Both the position numbers and the translations under genes were made by a program. The notes under the pieces were generated by a model that made no database searches, was not told the origin of the DNA, and saw nothing but the letters and a program-made list of their open reading frames with translations. Positions 25,363 to 32,678 of a stretch of DNA of 64,000 nt are shown here, piece by piece. The DNA comes from JAJTGZ01 sp964403525. GTDB taxonomy: Bacteria > Planctomycetota > Phycisphaerae > Phycisphaerales > UBA1924. Position 1 is the first letter of the stretch; every line of letters starts with the position of its first letter. The stretch is taken from positions 1 to 64,000 of the forward strand of contig CAYOGE010000003.1 of the NCBI GenBank assembly GCA_964403525.1, read 5' to 3'.

Positions 25363-25465
25363 GCCGGTTCGAATCTACCTCACGCCGCCAGCGAACACGG
25401 TTATCATTGAACCGGCTCGCGCACTCCTTACGCACCAGCGCTGAGCCCGCGGAGGGAACAGGAAC

Positions 25466-26557
25466 ATGGCTTTCAGGGACTGGCTCAAGGGCGAGTTGAT
25501 CGACATCATCCAGTGGCTCGACGACACGTCGAACACGATGGTCTACCGGTTCGACCGGCGCAACAACGAGATCAAGGGCGGGGCGAAGCTGGTCGTCCGT
25601 GAGGGGCAGGCGGCCGTGTTCGTCAACGAGGGAAAATTGGCCGACGTCTTCGGGCCCGGCACCTACACCCTCGACACCAGGAACATGCCGATCCTGTCGA
25701 CGCTTCTGGGGTGGAAGTACGGCTTCGAGTCCCCGTTCAAGGCCGAGGTCTACTTCGTCAGCACGCGCACGTTCACCGACCTCAAGTGGGGCACGCTCAA
25801 CCCGGTCATGCTCCGCGATCCGGAGTTCGGGCCTGTGCGCATCCGCGCGTTTGGCACCTACACCACGCGCGTCAGCGAGCCGGGCGCGTTCATCAAAAAC
25901 GTTGTGGGCACCGACGGGCGGTTCACCACCGAAGAGATCATCAACCAGCTCCGCAACCTCATTGTCTCGTCGTTCACCGAGAACATCGCCCAGGCCAGGG
26001 TCGGCGTGCTCGACATGGCCGGCAAGCAGGGCGAGGTCGCCGCGCTGCTGCAGACCAAGATGAAGGTCGACTTCGCCAAGTACGGCCTCGACCTGCCGAC
26101 TCTGCTGATCGAGAACATCTCGCTCCCTCCCGAGGTCGAAGCTGCGCTCGACAAGCGCACCAGCATGGGCGTGCTGGGCAACCTCGACGCCTACACCAAA
26201 ATGCAGGCGGCCGATGCGCTGAAGGATGCGGCGAAGAACCCCGGCACCGCCGGCACGTTCCTTGGCGTCGGCGTCGGCCAGTCGATGGCCGGGATGGTCG
26301 GCTCGACCATGAACCAGGCGCAAGGGACAGGCGGCATGCCGCCGCCGATGAACGGCGGCCCGCAGTACTTCGTCGGCATCAACGGGCAGCAGCAGGGCCC
26401 GTTCGATGCTGGCACGATCGCCGCAATGGCCGGGCGCGGCCAGATCACCGGCCAAACCCTGGTGTGGACCGCGGGCATGGCGAACTGGCAGCCTGCAAGC
26501 CAGGTCGCGGCTGTCGCCGCCCATCTCGCACCGGCGATGCCGCCCCCGATGCCGTAA
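25466..26557 (+). CDS. SPFH-domain protein (YdjI/virion core-like) with C-terminal GYF_2 domain
   Basis: A 363-aa protein. Residues 1 to about 250 form an SPFH (band-7-like) domain of the YdjI type: GQAAVFVNEGKLADVFGPGTYTLDTRNMP, then RAFGTYTTRVSEPGAF and a helical KMKVDFAKYGLDLPTLLIENISLPPEVEAALDKR. After a Gly/Met-rich linker, residues about 300-350 form a GYF_2-like domain (YFVGINGQQQGPFDAGTIAAM and LVWTAGMANWQPASQV). SPFH proteins oligomerise at membranes; YdjI of Bacillus lies in a cell-envelope-stress operon. The start has an AGGGAACAGGA Shine-Dalgarno region. The next gene starts 31 bp downstream and is the usual zinc-ribbon partner. Confidence 0.85.
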   Translation: MAFRDWLKGELIDIIQWLDDTSNTMVYRFDRRNNEIKGGAKLVVREGQAAVFVNEGKLADVFGPGTYTLDTRNMPILSTLLGWKYGFESPFKAEVYFVSTRTFTDLKWGTLNPVMLRDPEFGPVRIRAFGTYTTRVSEPGAFIKNVVGTDGRFTTEEIINQLRNLIVSSFTENIAQARVGVLDMAGKQGEVAALLQTKMKVDFAKYGLDLPTLLIENISLPPEVEAALDKRTSMGVLGNLDAYTKMQAADALKDAAKNPGTAGTFLGVGVGQSMAGMVGSTMNQAQGTGGMPPPMNGGPQYFVGINGQQQGPFDAGTIAAMAGRGQITGQTLVWTAGMANWQPASQVAAVAAHLAPAMPPPMP

Positions 26558-26588
26558 CGCCGTCGCTGCCAGTATCCCACACCACGCG

Positions 26589-27710
26589 ATGCCCGACAGC
26601 GCCCCCATTCCGCCCCCGCAACACCAGGGGACGTCGCACCCAAAGCGCTTTCCCTGCCGTCAGTGCGGGGCAACGCTCGAGTTCTCACCGGGCACATCGA
26701 AGCTCGCCTGCCCCTACTGCCGCGCCGAGAACGACATCGCCGCGCAAGAGGATGTGCAGGAGCTTGACTACCACGCCGCGATCGGCCGCCTCCGCGCCGC
26801 CGCGCCGACCGATGCGGTGCCGATCGTGCATTGCGACTCGTGCGGCGCCAACGTGACGATCCCCGAGCGGGCGATCAGTTTCTCGTGCCCGTTCTGCGCT
26901 GCCAACATCGTCAGCCAGGCTCGCGCCTGCTCGGTGATCAGGCCCAACGCCGTTCTGCCGTTCCGCGTGACGCGCGACAACGCCGTCGAAGCGTTCAGGA
27001 GGTGGCTCAAGTCCCGGTGGTTCGCGCCGTCTGCGCTCAAGCGTGAGGGGAGGCTCGACGCGTCGATCAGCGGCCTGTACATCCCTGCCTGGACGTACGA
27101 CACCAGCACCGTCACCGCCTACACCGGCCAGCGCGGCGACGCTTACTACACAACGCACACGCGGGTTGTCAACGGCAAGACGCAGACGTACACCGTGCGG
27201 CACATCCGCTGGTCGTACGCCAGCGGCATCGTCGGCGTTGACTTTGACGATGTGCTCGTCGAGGCCACCGCCACCCTTGACCGCGACGACCTCGAGCACC
27301 TCCGCCCGTGGGACCTGAAAGCATGCCTCCCCTACCGCGACGAGTACCTCGCCGGGTTCCGAGCAGAGGCCTATCCCGAATCACTCGACCTGGACAACTG
27401 CTTCGAGCTTGCCAAGGCCGCCATGCAACCGCAGATCGACTCGGCCATCCGCTCCGACATCGGCGGTGACGAGCAACGGATCGACAGTCGGCGGACCCAG
27501 TACAACCGCCTCACGTTCAAGAACCTGCTGCTGCCGGTGTGGGTGAGCGCGTACCGCTACCAGAACAGGGTCTACCGCTTCCTGGTCAACGCACGCACGG
27601 GCGAGGTCCGCGGGCAGCGACCGTGGAGCGCATGGAAGATCGCCGGGCTGGTGGCGTGCGGTATCGTCATCGCGGCCGTCGTCGCGATCATCGTGGCCAT
27701 GAACCGGTGA
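26589..27710 (+). CDS. Zinc-ribbon membrane protein paired with SPFH protein
   Basis: A 373-aa protein from ATG 26589. Two zinc ribbons lie near the N-terminus: CRQCGATLEF...CPYC and CDSCGANVTI...CPFC. A long middle domain follows (PFRVTRDNAVEAFRRWLKSRWFAPSAL, GLYIPAWTYD), with a beta-rich part containing YTGQRGDAYY, and the chain ends in a single membrane helix (KIAGLVACGIVIAAVVAIIVAM). Proteins of this shape are often annotated as TFIIB-type zinc-ribbon or PriA-like proteins and sit beside YdjI-type SPFH genes. The exact role is unknown; a membrane-surface or envelope-stress role is an inference from the neighbour. The frame is open upstream within the SPFH gene, but ATG 26589 is right before the ribbon. 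Confidence 0.8.
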   Translation: MPDSAPIPPPQHQGTSHPKRFPCRQCGATLEFSPGTSKLACPYCRAENDIAAQEDVQELDYHAAIGRLRAAAPTDAVPIVHCDSCGANVTIPERAISFSCPFCAANIVSQARACSVIRPNAVLPFRVTRDNAVEAFRRWLKSRWFAPSALKREGRLDASISGLYIPAWTYDTSTVTAYTGQRGDAYYTTHTRVVNGKTQTYTVRHIRWSYASGIVGVDFDDVLVEATATLDRDDLEHLRPWDLKACLPYRDEYLAGFRAEAYPESLDLDNCFELAKAAMQPQIDSAIRSDIGGDEQRIDSRRTQYNRLTFKNLLLPVWVSAYRYQNRVYRFLVNARTGEVRGQRPWSAWKIAGLVACGIVIAAVVAIIVAMNR

Positions 27711-27713
27711 TCC

Positions 27714-28385
27714 TCAGCCGCGGGTCCGGCCCGTTTCTGCACTCCACCATGGGCCGCGGCGCAGCGCGCAGACGAACGCCGATAGCAGCGAACCGAAGAA
27801 GCTGAGGGCAAGGTCCCTCTGCGGGTCGAACACATCGCCCTGCTGGCCGTTGTACTGCTCGGCGTTCTCCTGCGACATCGTCACCGCGATGATCCACTCG
27901 ACCACCTCGTAGAAGTTGCCAAACATCGAGACCACCCCCACCGCCAGCAGCGCAGGCCAGAAGCCCCGCTTGAGCCCGCCGTAGCGGCAGCCGATCTCGT
28001 AGACAACCGGAGCACCCAGCAGGCCAAAGGACAGGTGCACCAGCCGGTCGTAGTGGTTTCGCTCCCAGCCGAAGAACGAGTTGAGCGTCCGCCCGGTGAG
28101 CGCCTGCGCCCAGTCGTCGTAGGGCACGTTGCTGTAGAGGTAGTGCGCCCCGAGGATGTGCAGCAGCAGGAACGCGGCCAGCAGCGTGTACGACAGGTTT
28201 GAAAGCGGACAGCGGCCTGCTCCGCCGACGCCCCCTGAACCGGTCCAGATCAGCACGCCCAGCGCCGTGACCGTTGCGATGTGCTGCAGTGCGGTGTCAC
28301 CAAAAGAGACCGGTCCAATGCACCCGACGATCAACGCTGCCAGAACGGCCAGCAGCAGCCAGAATCGGTAGGGCCACCGTTTCAT
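27714..28385 (-). CDS. DUF2238 (YjdF-like) inner-membrane protein
   Basis: A 223-aa multi-pass protein with about six membrane helices. The conserved region YDRLVHLSFGLLGAPVVYEI, then FGNFYEVVEW, and the C-terminal DVFDPQRDLALSFFGSLLSAF match the DUF2238/YjdF family, whose function is not established. ATG 28385 (MKRWPYRFW) is chosen because a TATGCT hexamer ends 6 nt before it; an alternative GTG at 28442 adds 19 residues and would overlap the divergent DinB-like promoter. Confidence 0.8.
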   Translation of the reverse strand: MKRWPYRFWLLLAVLAALIVGCIGPVSFGDTALQHIATVTALGVLIWTGSGGVGGAGRCPLSNLSYTLLAAFLLLHILGAHYLYSNVPYDDWAQALTGRTLNSFFGWERNHYDRLVHLSFGLLGAPVVYEIGCRYGGLKRGFWPALLAVGVVSMFGNFYEVVEWIIAVTMSQENAEQYNGQQGDVFDPQRDLALSFFGSLLSAFVCALRRGPWWSAETGRTRG

Positions 28386-28391
28386 GCGGGC

Positions 28392-28397
28392 AGCATA
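28392..28397 (-). promoter_or_regulatory. Candidate -10 hexamer of the DUF2238 gene
   Basis: TATGCT on the minus strand ends 6 nt before ATG 28385; no Shine-Dalgarno sequence. Confidence 0.45.
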
Positions 28398-28433
28398 CCA
28401 GAACGCCCCATGGTGTTGGCGCAGCGTTCGCCA

Positions 28434-28439
28434 TACGCT
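28434..28439 (+). promoter_or_regulatory. Candidate -10 hexamer of the DinB-like gene
   Basis: TACGCT ends 5 nt before ATG 28445; no Shine-Dalgarno sequence. Confidence 0.45.
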
Positions 28440-28444
28440 CACCC

Positions 28445-28963
28445 ATGCCTCCTGCGGTTACCACGCTGGCTCTCGCCGTGCTCGATGGGGCGTTCGCGGG
28501 CAAGGCGTGGCAGGGGCCGACGCTCTCGGGTTCGCTCAAGGGCGTCACGCCCGCGCTGGCGCTGTGGAAACCAAGCCAGAAGCGCCGCTGCATCTGGGAG
28601 CAACTCCTGCACGCCACGTATTGGAAGCTCACGATCCTCCGCGTCTTTGATCCTGACACAGGCTTGACGCTGCTGCGGCCCGGGAGCAACTGGCCGCGCC
28701 CGCCCGCCGCCGCTGCGTCAGCAGCATCCGCCCGGCAATGGAAGGCCGACCTCGCCCGCCTGCACGAGGTGCAGGCCGCGCTCCGCTCCGCCGTGGCTGC
28801 GCTGCCCGAGCAAGCCTGGCACACAAGGCCGCGCAAGCCGTCATCGTCTGCCGCCCGCTCACTGACCTACACCCAGTACCTCGCCGGCGCGGCCGCGCAC
28901 GACGCCTACCACACCGGGCAGATCCGCCTCCTGAAGCGTCTGCACGCAGACCTTGCTCGCTGA
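28445..28963 (+). CDS. DinB-like four-helix metal-binding protein
   Basis: A 172-aa helical protein. LLHATYWKL in the first half and AAAHDAYHTGQIRLLKR near the C-terminus give the His triad pattern (one His early, two in HDAYH) of the DinB/YfiT superfamily. These proteins bind a divalent metal and are often thiol-dependent transferases or of unknown function. The start ATG 28445 is backed by a TACGCT 5 nt upstream. It overlaps the next gene if that one starts at TTG 28953. Confidence 0.7.
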   Translation: MPPAVTTLALAVLDGAFAGKAWQGPTLSGSLKGVTPALALWKPSQKRRCIWEQLLHATYWKLTILRVFDPDTGLTLLRPGSNWPRPPAAAASAASARQWKADLARLHEVQAALRSAVAALPEQAWHTRPRKPSSSAARSLTYTQYLAGAAAHDAYHTGQIRLLKRLHADLAR

Positions 28964-28976
28964 GTGGCAATCCCGA

Positions 28977-29465
28977 TTGACGCACCTCACCCTCCAGACC
29001 GTTGTCCGGGCACCCGCGGTGCGCTGCTTCAACCTCGCCCGCTCGATGGAGTTTCACATCTGGTCGATGCGTGCGACAGGCGAGCGCATCGTCGGCGGCC
29101 GCGCGGCCGGGCTCGTCGGCCTCGGCGATGAGGTCGAGTTTGAGGCCCGCCACCTGGGCCTCACGCGTCGCCTCCGCGCCAGGGTCACCGCCTTCGAGCT
29201 TCCCACGATGTTCGCCGATGAGCAGGTCCGCGGCCCCTTCCGCTCGCTGGTCCACAGGCACAGCTTTGAGGCGCAGGCCGATGGCACGGTGCTCGTCGCC
29301 GATCGCCTGTCGTTTCACATCGGCTACGGCATCGCCGGGCTGGCCGTCGAACGGCTGCTGATCGGCCCGCACCTGCGGCGACTGCTGAGGGGCCACCAGG
29401 GCAACCTCAAGGCAACGGCCGAGTCAGACGACTGGCGCCGCTTCCTCAATGACGACCACGCATGA
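28977..29465 (+). CDS. SRPBCC-family (START-like) ligand-binding protein
   Basis: A 162-aa protein with the helix-grip pattern: LQTVVRAPAVRCFNLARSMEFH at the start, a central GLGDEVEFEARHLGLTRRLRARVTAF and FRSLVHRHSFEAQADGTVLVADRLSF, then a long C-terminal helix. It matches the polyketide-cyclase/SRPBCC group related to COG4276, which binds hydrophobic ligands; function unassigned. There is no ATG; TTG 28977 fits the family N-terminus and TTG 28953 is an alternative overlapping the DinB-like gene. The two are probably translated from one message. Confidence 0.7.
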   Translation: MTHLTLQTVVRAPAVRCFNLARSMEFHIWSMRATGERIVGGRAAGLVGLGDEVEFEARHLGLTRRLRARVTAFELPTMFADEQVRGPFRSLVHRHSFEAQADGTVLVADRLSFHIGYGIAGLAVERLLIGPHLRRLLRGHQGNLKATAESDDWRRFLNDDHA

Positions 29466-29488
29466 CGATGGGTGCCCGCAGGATCGTC

Positions 29489-30058
29489 TCATCCGTGCAT
29501 CTTCCGCACAGCCTCGACCAGCGCACCCGTCGCCGCCTCAACAGACGCTTTCTGCTTCGCATCCTTCAGCGAGCCGTCGGCCTCGAAGGCGTCGCCCGCC
29601 TTGGTCACCGAAACCTGCGCGGGCAGCACCAGCACGCCGATGTTGCCGAGGATCGACCGCAGAGCCGCCATGCTCCGCTGCGCACCGGACATCCCCGGCG
29701 AGGCCCCGATCAGGCACGCGACCTTCCCCTTGAACGCCTCCGCCGGCGACGGGCGCGACACCCAGTCGAGCGTGTTCTTCAGCAGCGGCGTCACCGAGCT
29801 GTTGTATTCGGGTGAGGCGATCAGCAGGCCCTGATGCTCGGCGAAGAGCTTGCGCAGCGCGGCCGCCTTGGGCGGCGCACCCTCGGCCGCCTCAAGGTCT
29901 TGATCGAAGATCGGCATCGGGTAGTCGGCCAGCTCAACGTGCGTGACGCTCCCCCCCGCGCCGCGCGCAGCCTCGGCCGCCAGCTTCAGCAGCTTGCGGT
30001 TGAACGACTCTTTGCGCGTGCTCCCCGCCAGCGCCAGGATCTTCGGTGCTCCGCTCAT
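29489..30058 (-). CDS. NADPH-dependent FMN reductase (flavodoxin-like)
   Basis: A 189-aa flavoprotein of the ChrR/YieF/azoreductase group. The phosphate-binding loop is LAGSTRKESFNRKLL (about residues 8-22), and the flavin-ring contact SPEYNSSVTPLLKNTLDWVSR is the family signature. These enzymes reduce quinones, chromate or azo compounds in the cytosol; the real substrate is unknown. ATG 30058 is preceded by AAAGGG at a good distance, so this gene uses a Shine-Dalgarno start, unlike many neighbours. Confidence 0.88.
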   Translation of the reverse strand: MSGAPKILALAGSTRKESFNRKLLKLAAEAARGAGGSVTHVELADYPMPIFDQDLEAAEGAPPKAAALRKLFAEHQGLLIASPEYNSSVTPLLKNTLDWVSRPSPAEAFKGKVACLIGASPGMSGAQRSMAALRSILGNIGVLVLPAQVSVTKAGDAFEADGSLKDAKQKASVEAATGALVEAVRKMHG

Positions 30059-30097
30059 ATCAACCCTTTCCGCCACGGGAACGCGGCATTGCGAAAC

Positions 30098-30454
30098 TCA
30101 ACCCCCCGCGGCCTTCGCCTTGAACCCCTTGGCGATCAGGTCGGCCACCAGCCTGTCGCGGTGGTCACCTTGCAGTTCGATCTGGCCCGTCGCCTTGTCG
30201 AGCGTGCCGCCGGTCCCCATGCCGCTCCGCCAGGCCTTGAGCATCGCCGGGAGATCGTTGGCCGACCCATCGAGCCCGGCGATCACCGTCACGATCTTGC
30301 CCGACCGCTTCTCGCGGCGCACCCGGGGCGACTGCTCGGCCGGCGTCAGCACCACGCCCGCGGCATTCCGCGGGCAGCGGCATTCGCTCAGCGGCGCGGT
30401 GCAGCGCGCACACGTCACCGGCCGTTCAAGCGCTGTCCCGTCGAATAGGCCCAT
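30098..30454 (-). CDS. SUI1/YciH-type translation factor
   Basis: A 118-aa protein with a short N-terminal Cys cluster (CARCTAPLSECRC) that may bind zinc, then the SUI1 domain: KIVTVIAGLDGSANDLPAMLKAWRSGMGTGGTL and IELQGDHRDRLVADLIAKGFK. Homologous to eukaryotic eIF1 and E. coli YciH, which influences start-site fidelity in translation. Because many genes here seem leaderless, this is notable. A TATCCT lies 6 nt before ATG 30454. Confidence 0.88.
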   Translation of the reverse strand: MGLFDGTALERPVTCARCTAPLSECRCPRNAAGVVLTPAEQSPRVRREKRSGKIVTVIAGLDGSANDLPAMLKAWRSGMGTGGTLDKATGQIELQGDHRDRLVADLIAKGFKAKAAGG

Positions 30455-30460
30455 GGGCGC

Positions 30461-30466
30461 AGGATA
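30461..30466 (-). promoter_or_regulatory. Candidate -10 hexamer of the SUI1 gene
   Basis: TATCCT on the minus strand ends 6 nt before ATG 30454; no Shine-Dalgarno sequence. Confidence 0.5.
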
Positions 30467-30511
30467 GTGCACCCCACCACCATTGGCCGCGACCGCTTGC
30501 GCCCCACCGAT

Positions 30512-32509
30512 TCAGTCAACGAGTGCCGACTTGCCCAGCAGCCAGGCACGCACGGTGTGGCGACAATCAACCCCGTACTGGGCCAGTTGCTGACCCGCCG
30601 ACCGAGCGGCGGCGATCGTCGACGTTGCGTCGTTGCGCCAGTGTTTGTCCAGCAGAGTCGAGGCAACGGACCAATCACCAACGCTCGCTTCGATCACCAG
30701 GTAACGTGCGAGCATTCGCGTGCTTGGCTCATCCGTCGCCACCGCTTCGCGGTACAGAGCGACTCCCTCGTCCGTGCGCCCAAGGGCGAGCTGCACATCC
30801 CCTCGCATCGCGACGAGCACTCCATCCCACGGTCGTCGGGCCGACGCTGATTTGAGCAGAACGTCAGCCTCGGACATTCGGCCTGAGTCAGCGAGCAGGC
30901 CGATCAGCATCGACGTTGCGCTGTACAGGCTCGGGCGTTCTTCGACTGCGGAGAGCAGCCCCTCGATCGCCGCAGAGCGGTTGTTGCGCAGCAGCGCGAG
31001 CCGTGCACGCTGCACGACCCCTTCATCGTTTAGCCCCATCTTTGCCATCGAAGCCGTCATGAGCCGTTCCGCCCCCTCCAGATCGCCGAGCACGACGCTC
31101 AGCCATGCCATGCGAGGTTGCACTGAAGGCGTATCCAGCAACCCGATGCCGCCCGAAGCGATCGACATGCCACGCTTGTAGCAATCCAGCGCAGCCCTGG
31201 CAGCCAGTCGTTGCTCCTGGCTGGCACGCCCCATCGACGCCTCTTCCCACCCGACGACAACTTTGTCATCGAGTTGCCTGGCACGCCACAACACCACCCG
31301 GACGGCCGCGGCCTGCACGAGGAGCACGCCAGCGATGCACGCGAGCAGTAACACCAACCACGATGACCAACGAAGGCGGCCGCGCTCCTTGACGACAGCC
31401 CCAAGCAGATTTACCGAGGGCCGTTGAACAAGCACGACCACCCAAGCAGCAATCACCCCCACGCACACTGAGATGCACACCGACATCAGCAGCGGTGCCG
31501 CGTCGTAGGCACCGCGCACCACCATGAGTGTCCCGAAACAGAGGACGAGGACCGTCGCTTCAGCCGCCGCAGACAGGGAGGCTGGTGGTTTTTTCAACTG
31601 AACCGGCCCTTCGCTGTGCCGTCGGCCCGCGAGGCGACCCAGGCTTAGCGCCCCGTGCGGACAGACCGACACGCAGTCAAGCGAGCGGATGCAATCCGTG
31701 CTGGTGACACCCCCCCTGGCACCGGTCTCTTCCATCACGCGTACGCCCATGTCACACGACTTGGTGCACAGCCCGCACTGGTCGCACAGCGCGGAATCAA
31801 CGACGACCGTCACCGGGGCGAGACGCTCCACCGGGTCGAGCACTCCGCCGTACGGGCAGACGTAGCGGCACACGCCGCGCGTGCCCAAGAACACCACGCT
31901 CACGAGTCCGCACAGCAGCAGGAACGGGACAGCAACCTGCCACCGCGGCAGGCCGGCCCAGAAGTCGTCGGTCATGAGGCGCATCGTGAAACCGTCCGGC
32001 CGCGCGGCAGCAGGGCCTAGCCAGGTGAGCAGCCACGGCCACGCCCATGTCGCCAACGGCACAGCGACTTCGCGTTTGAAGGTCGGCCAGAGGAACAAGT
32101 ACGCGGCCAGTGCGAAGGGCGTGTACTTGAGCCAGCGTGACCGGAACGGCCGGGGGGTAAGGCCGAATCGGCGGAGAATCCACGCCGAGAGGTCCTGCAA
32201 GGCACCCATGTGGCACGCCCAGCCGCAGAGGAAGCGTCCAAACAGCAAAGTGGTGAGGATCGCGACGCTGAACATCAATACACCGCAGGTCACTTGCCCG
32301 AGTTCGAGTGTCCGCATTGACTCCGACATGACCGCTGGCGTGAGCGACCTCCCGTTCACCCAGTAGTGAACCAGATGCCCGATGATCAGCACATGGACGC
32401 TCACCAGCGAGACGACCCGCCACTTGCGAACTCGCCACTTTGGAGAGCGCAGTCCGTCAGGCCCGTGGCCCGTGGCTTGACGAACTGGCAGGCGGATGGT
32501 TCTTCCCAT
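30512..32509 (-). CDS. NapH/NosR-like membrane polyferredoxin fused to TPR domain
   Basis: A 665-aa membrane protein from ATG 32509. The N-terminal half has about five helices and the family motifs LCGWACHMGALQDL and CRYVCPYG. It is followed by a cytoplasmic ferredoxin part: CDQCGLCTKSC is complete, but the second cluster reads CIRSLDCVSVCP, with Ser where the second Cys is expected, leaving three Cys. Two more helices lie near residues 315-410, and the C-terminal about 240 residues are TPR-like repeats, an unusual fusion. NapH/NosR-type proteins pass electrons from quinol or flavin to periplasmic reductases. The divergent gene is a pentaheme cytochrome, a plausible partner. The 169-bp gap between them is AT-rich. 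Confidence 0.85.
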   Translation of the reverse strand: MGRTIRLPVRQATGHGPDGLRSPKWRVRKWRVVSLVSVHVLIIGHLVHYWVNGRSLTPAVMSESMRTLELGQVTCGVLMFSVAILTTLLFGRFLCGWACHMGALQDLSAWILRRFGLTPRPFRSRWLKYTPFALAAYLFLWPTFKREVAVPLATWAWPWLLTWLGPAAARPDGFTMRLMTDDFWAGLPRWQVAVPFLLLCGLVSVVFLGTRGVCRYVCPYGGVLDPVERLAPVTVVVDSALCDQCGLCTKSCDMGVRVMEETGARGGVTSTDCIRSLDCVSVCPHGALSLGRLAGRRHSEGPVQLKKPPASLSAAAEATVLVLCFGTLMVVRGAYDAAPLLMSVCISVCVGVIAAWVVVLVQRPSVNLLGAVVKERGRLRWSSWLVLLLACIAGVLLVQAAAVRVVLWRARQLDDKVVVGWEEASMGRASQEQRLAARAALDCYKRGMSIASGGIGLLDTPSVQPRMAWLSVVLGDLEGAERLMTASMAKMGLNDEGVVQRARLALLRNNRSAAIEGLLSAVEERPSLYSATSMLIGLLADSGRMSEADVLLKSASARRPWDGVLVAMRGDVQLALGRTDEGVALYREAVATDEPSTRMLARYLVIEASVGDWSVASTLLDKHWRNDATSTIAAARSAGQQLAQYGVDCRHTVRAWLLGKSALVD

Positions 32510-32616
32510 AGGAGGTCTCAACCGTTGTGAGTGGGGGGAACTGCTGATTCACGCTGTCCTCCGGCTGCTCTCTCTGCAGATTCCGCGAACACAGAGCAGA
32601 ATTCGTCGAACTATTA

Positions 32617-32628
32617 CTGGATATCCAG
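32617..32628. promoter_or_regulatory. 12-bp perfect palindrome in the divergent polyferredoxin/cytochrome region
   Basis: CTGGATATCCAG, in the AT-rich gap between the two divergent redox genes and about 50 bp upstream of the cytochrome start. It could be an operator for a dimeric regulator; no regulator is in the window. Confidence 0.3.
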
Positions 32629-32678
32629 ATCGATTAGTGTAGTATTAAACGGCCGGTGCGGCAAGTGGAGAAGCGACA

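Noticed and set aside
24038..26608. 856-aa version of the MFS gene
   Set aside because: The first half is antisense to the SPFH gene; a promoter-like hexamer supports GTG 25351.
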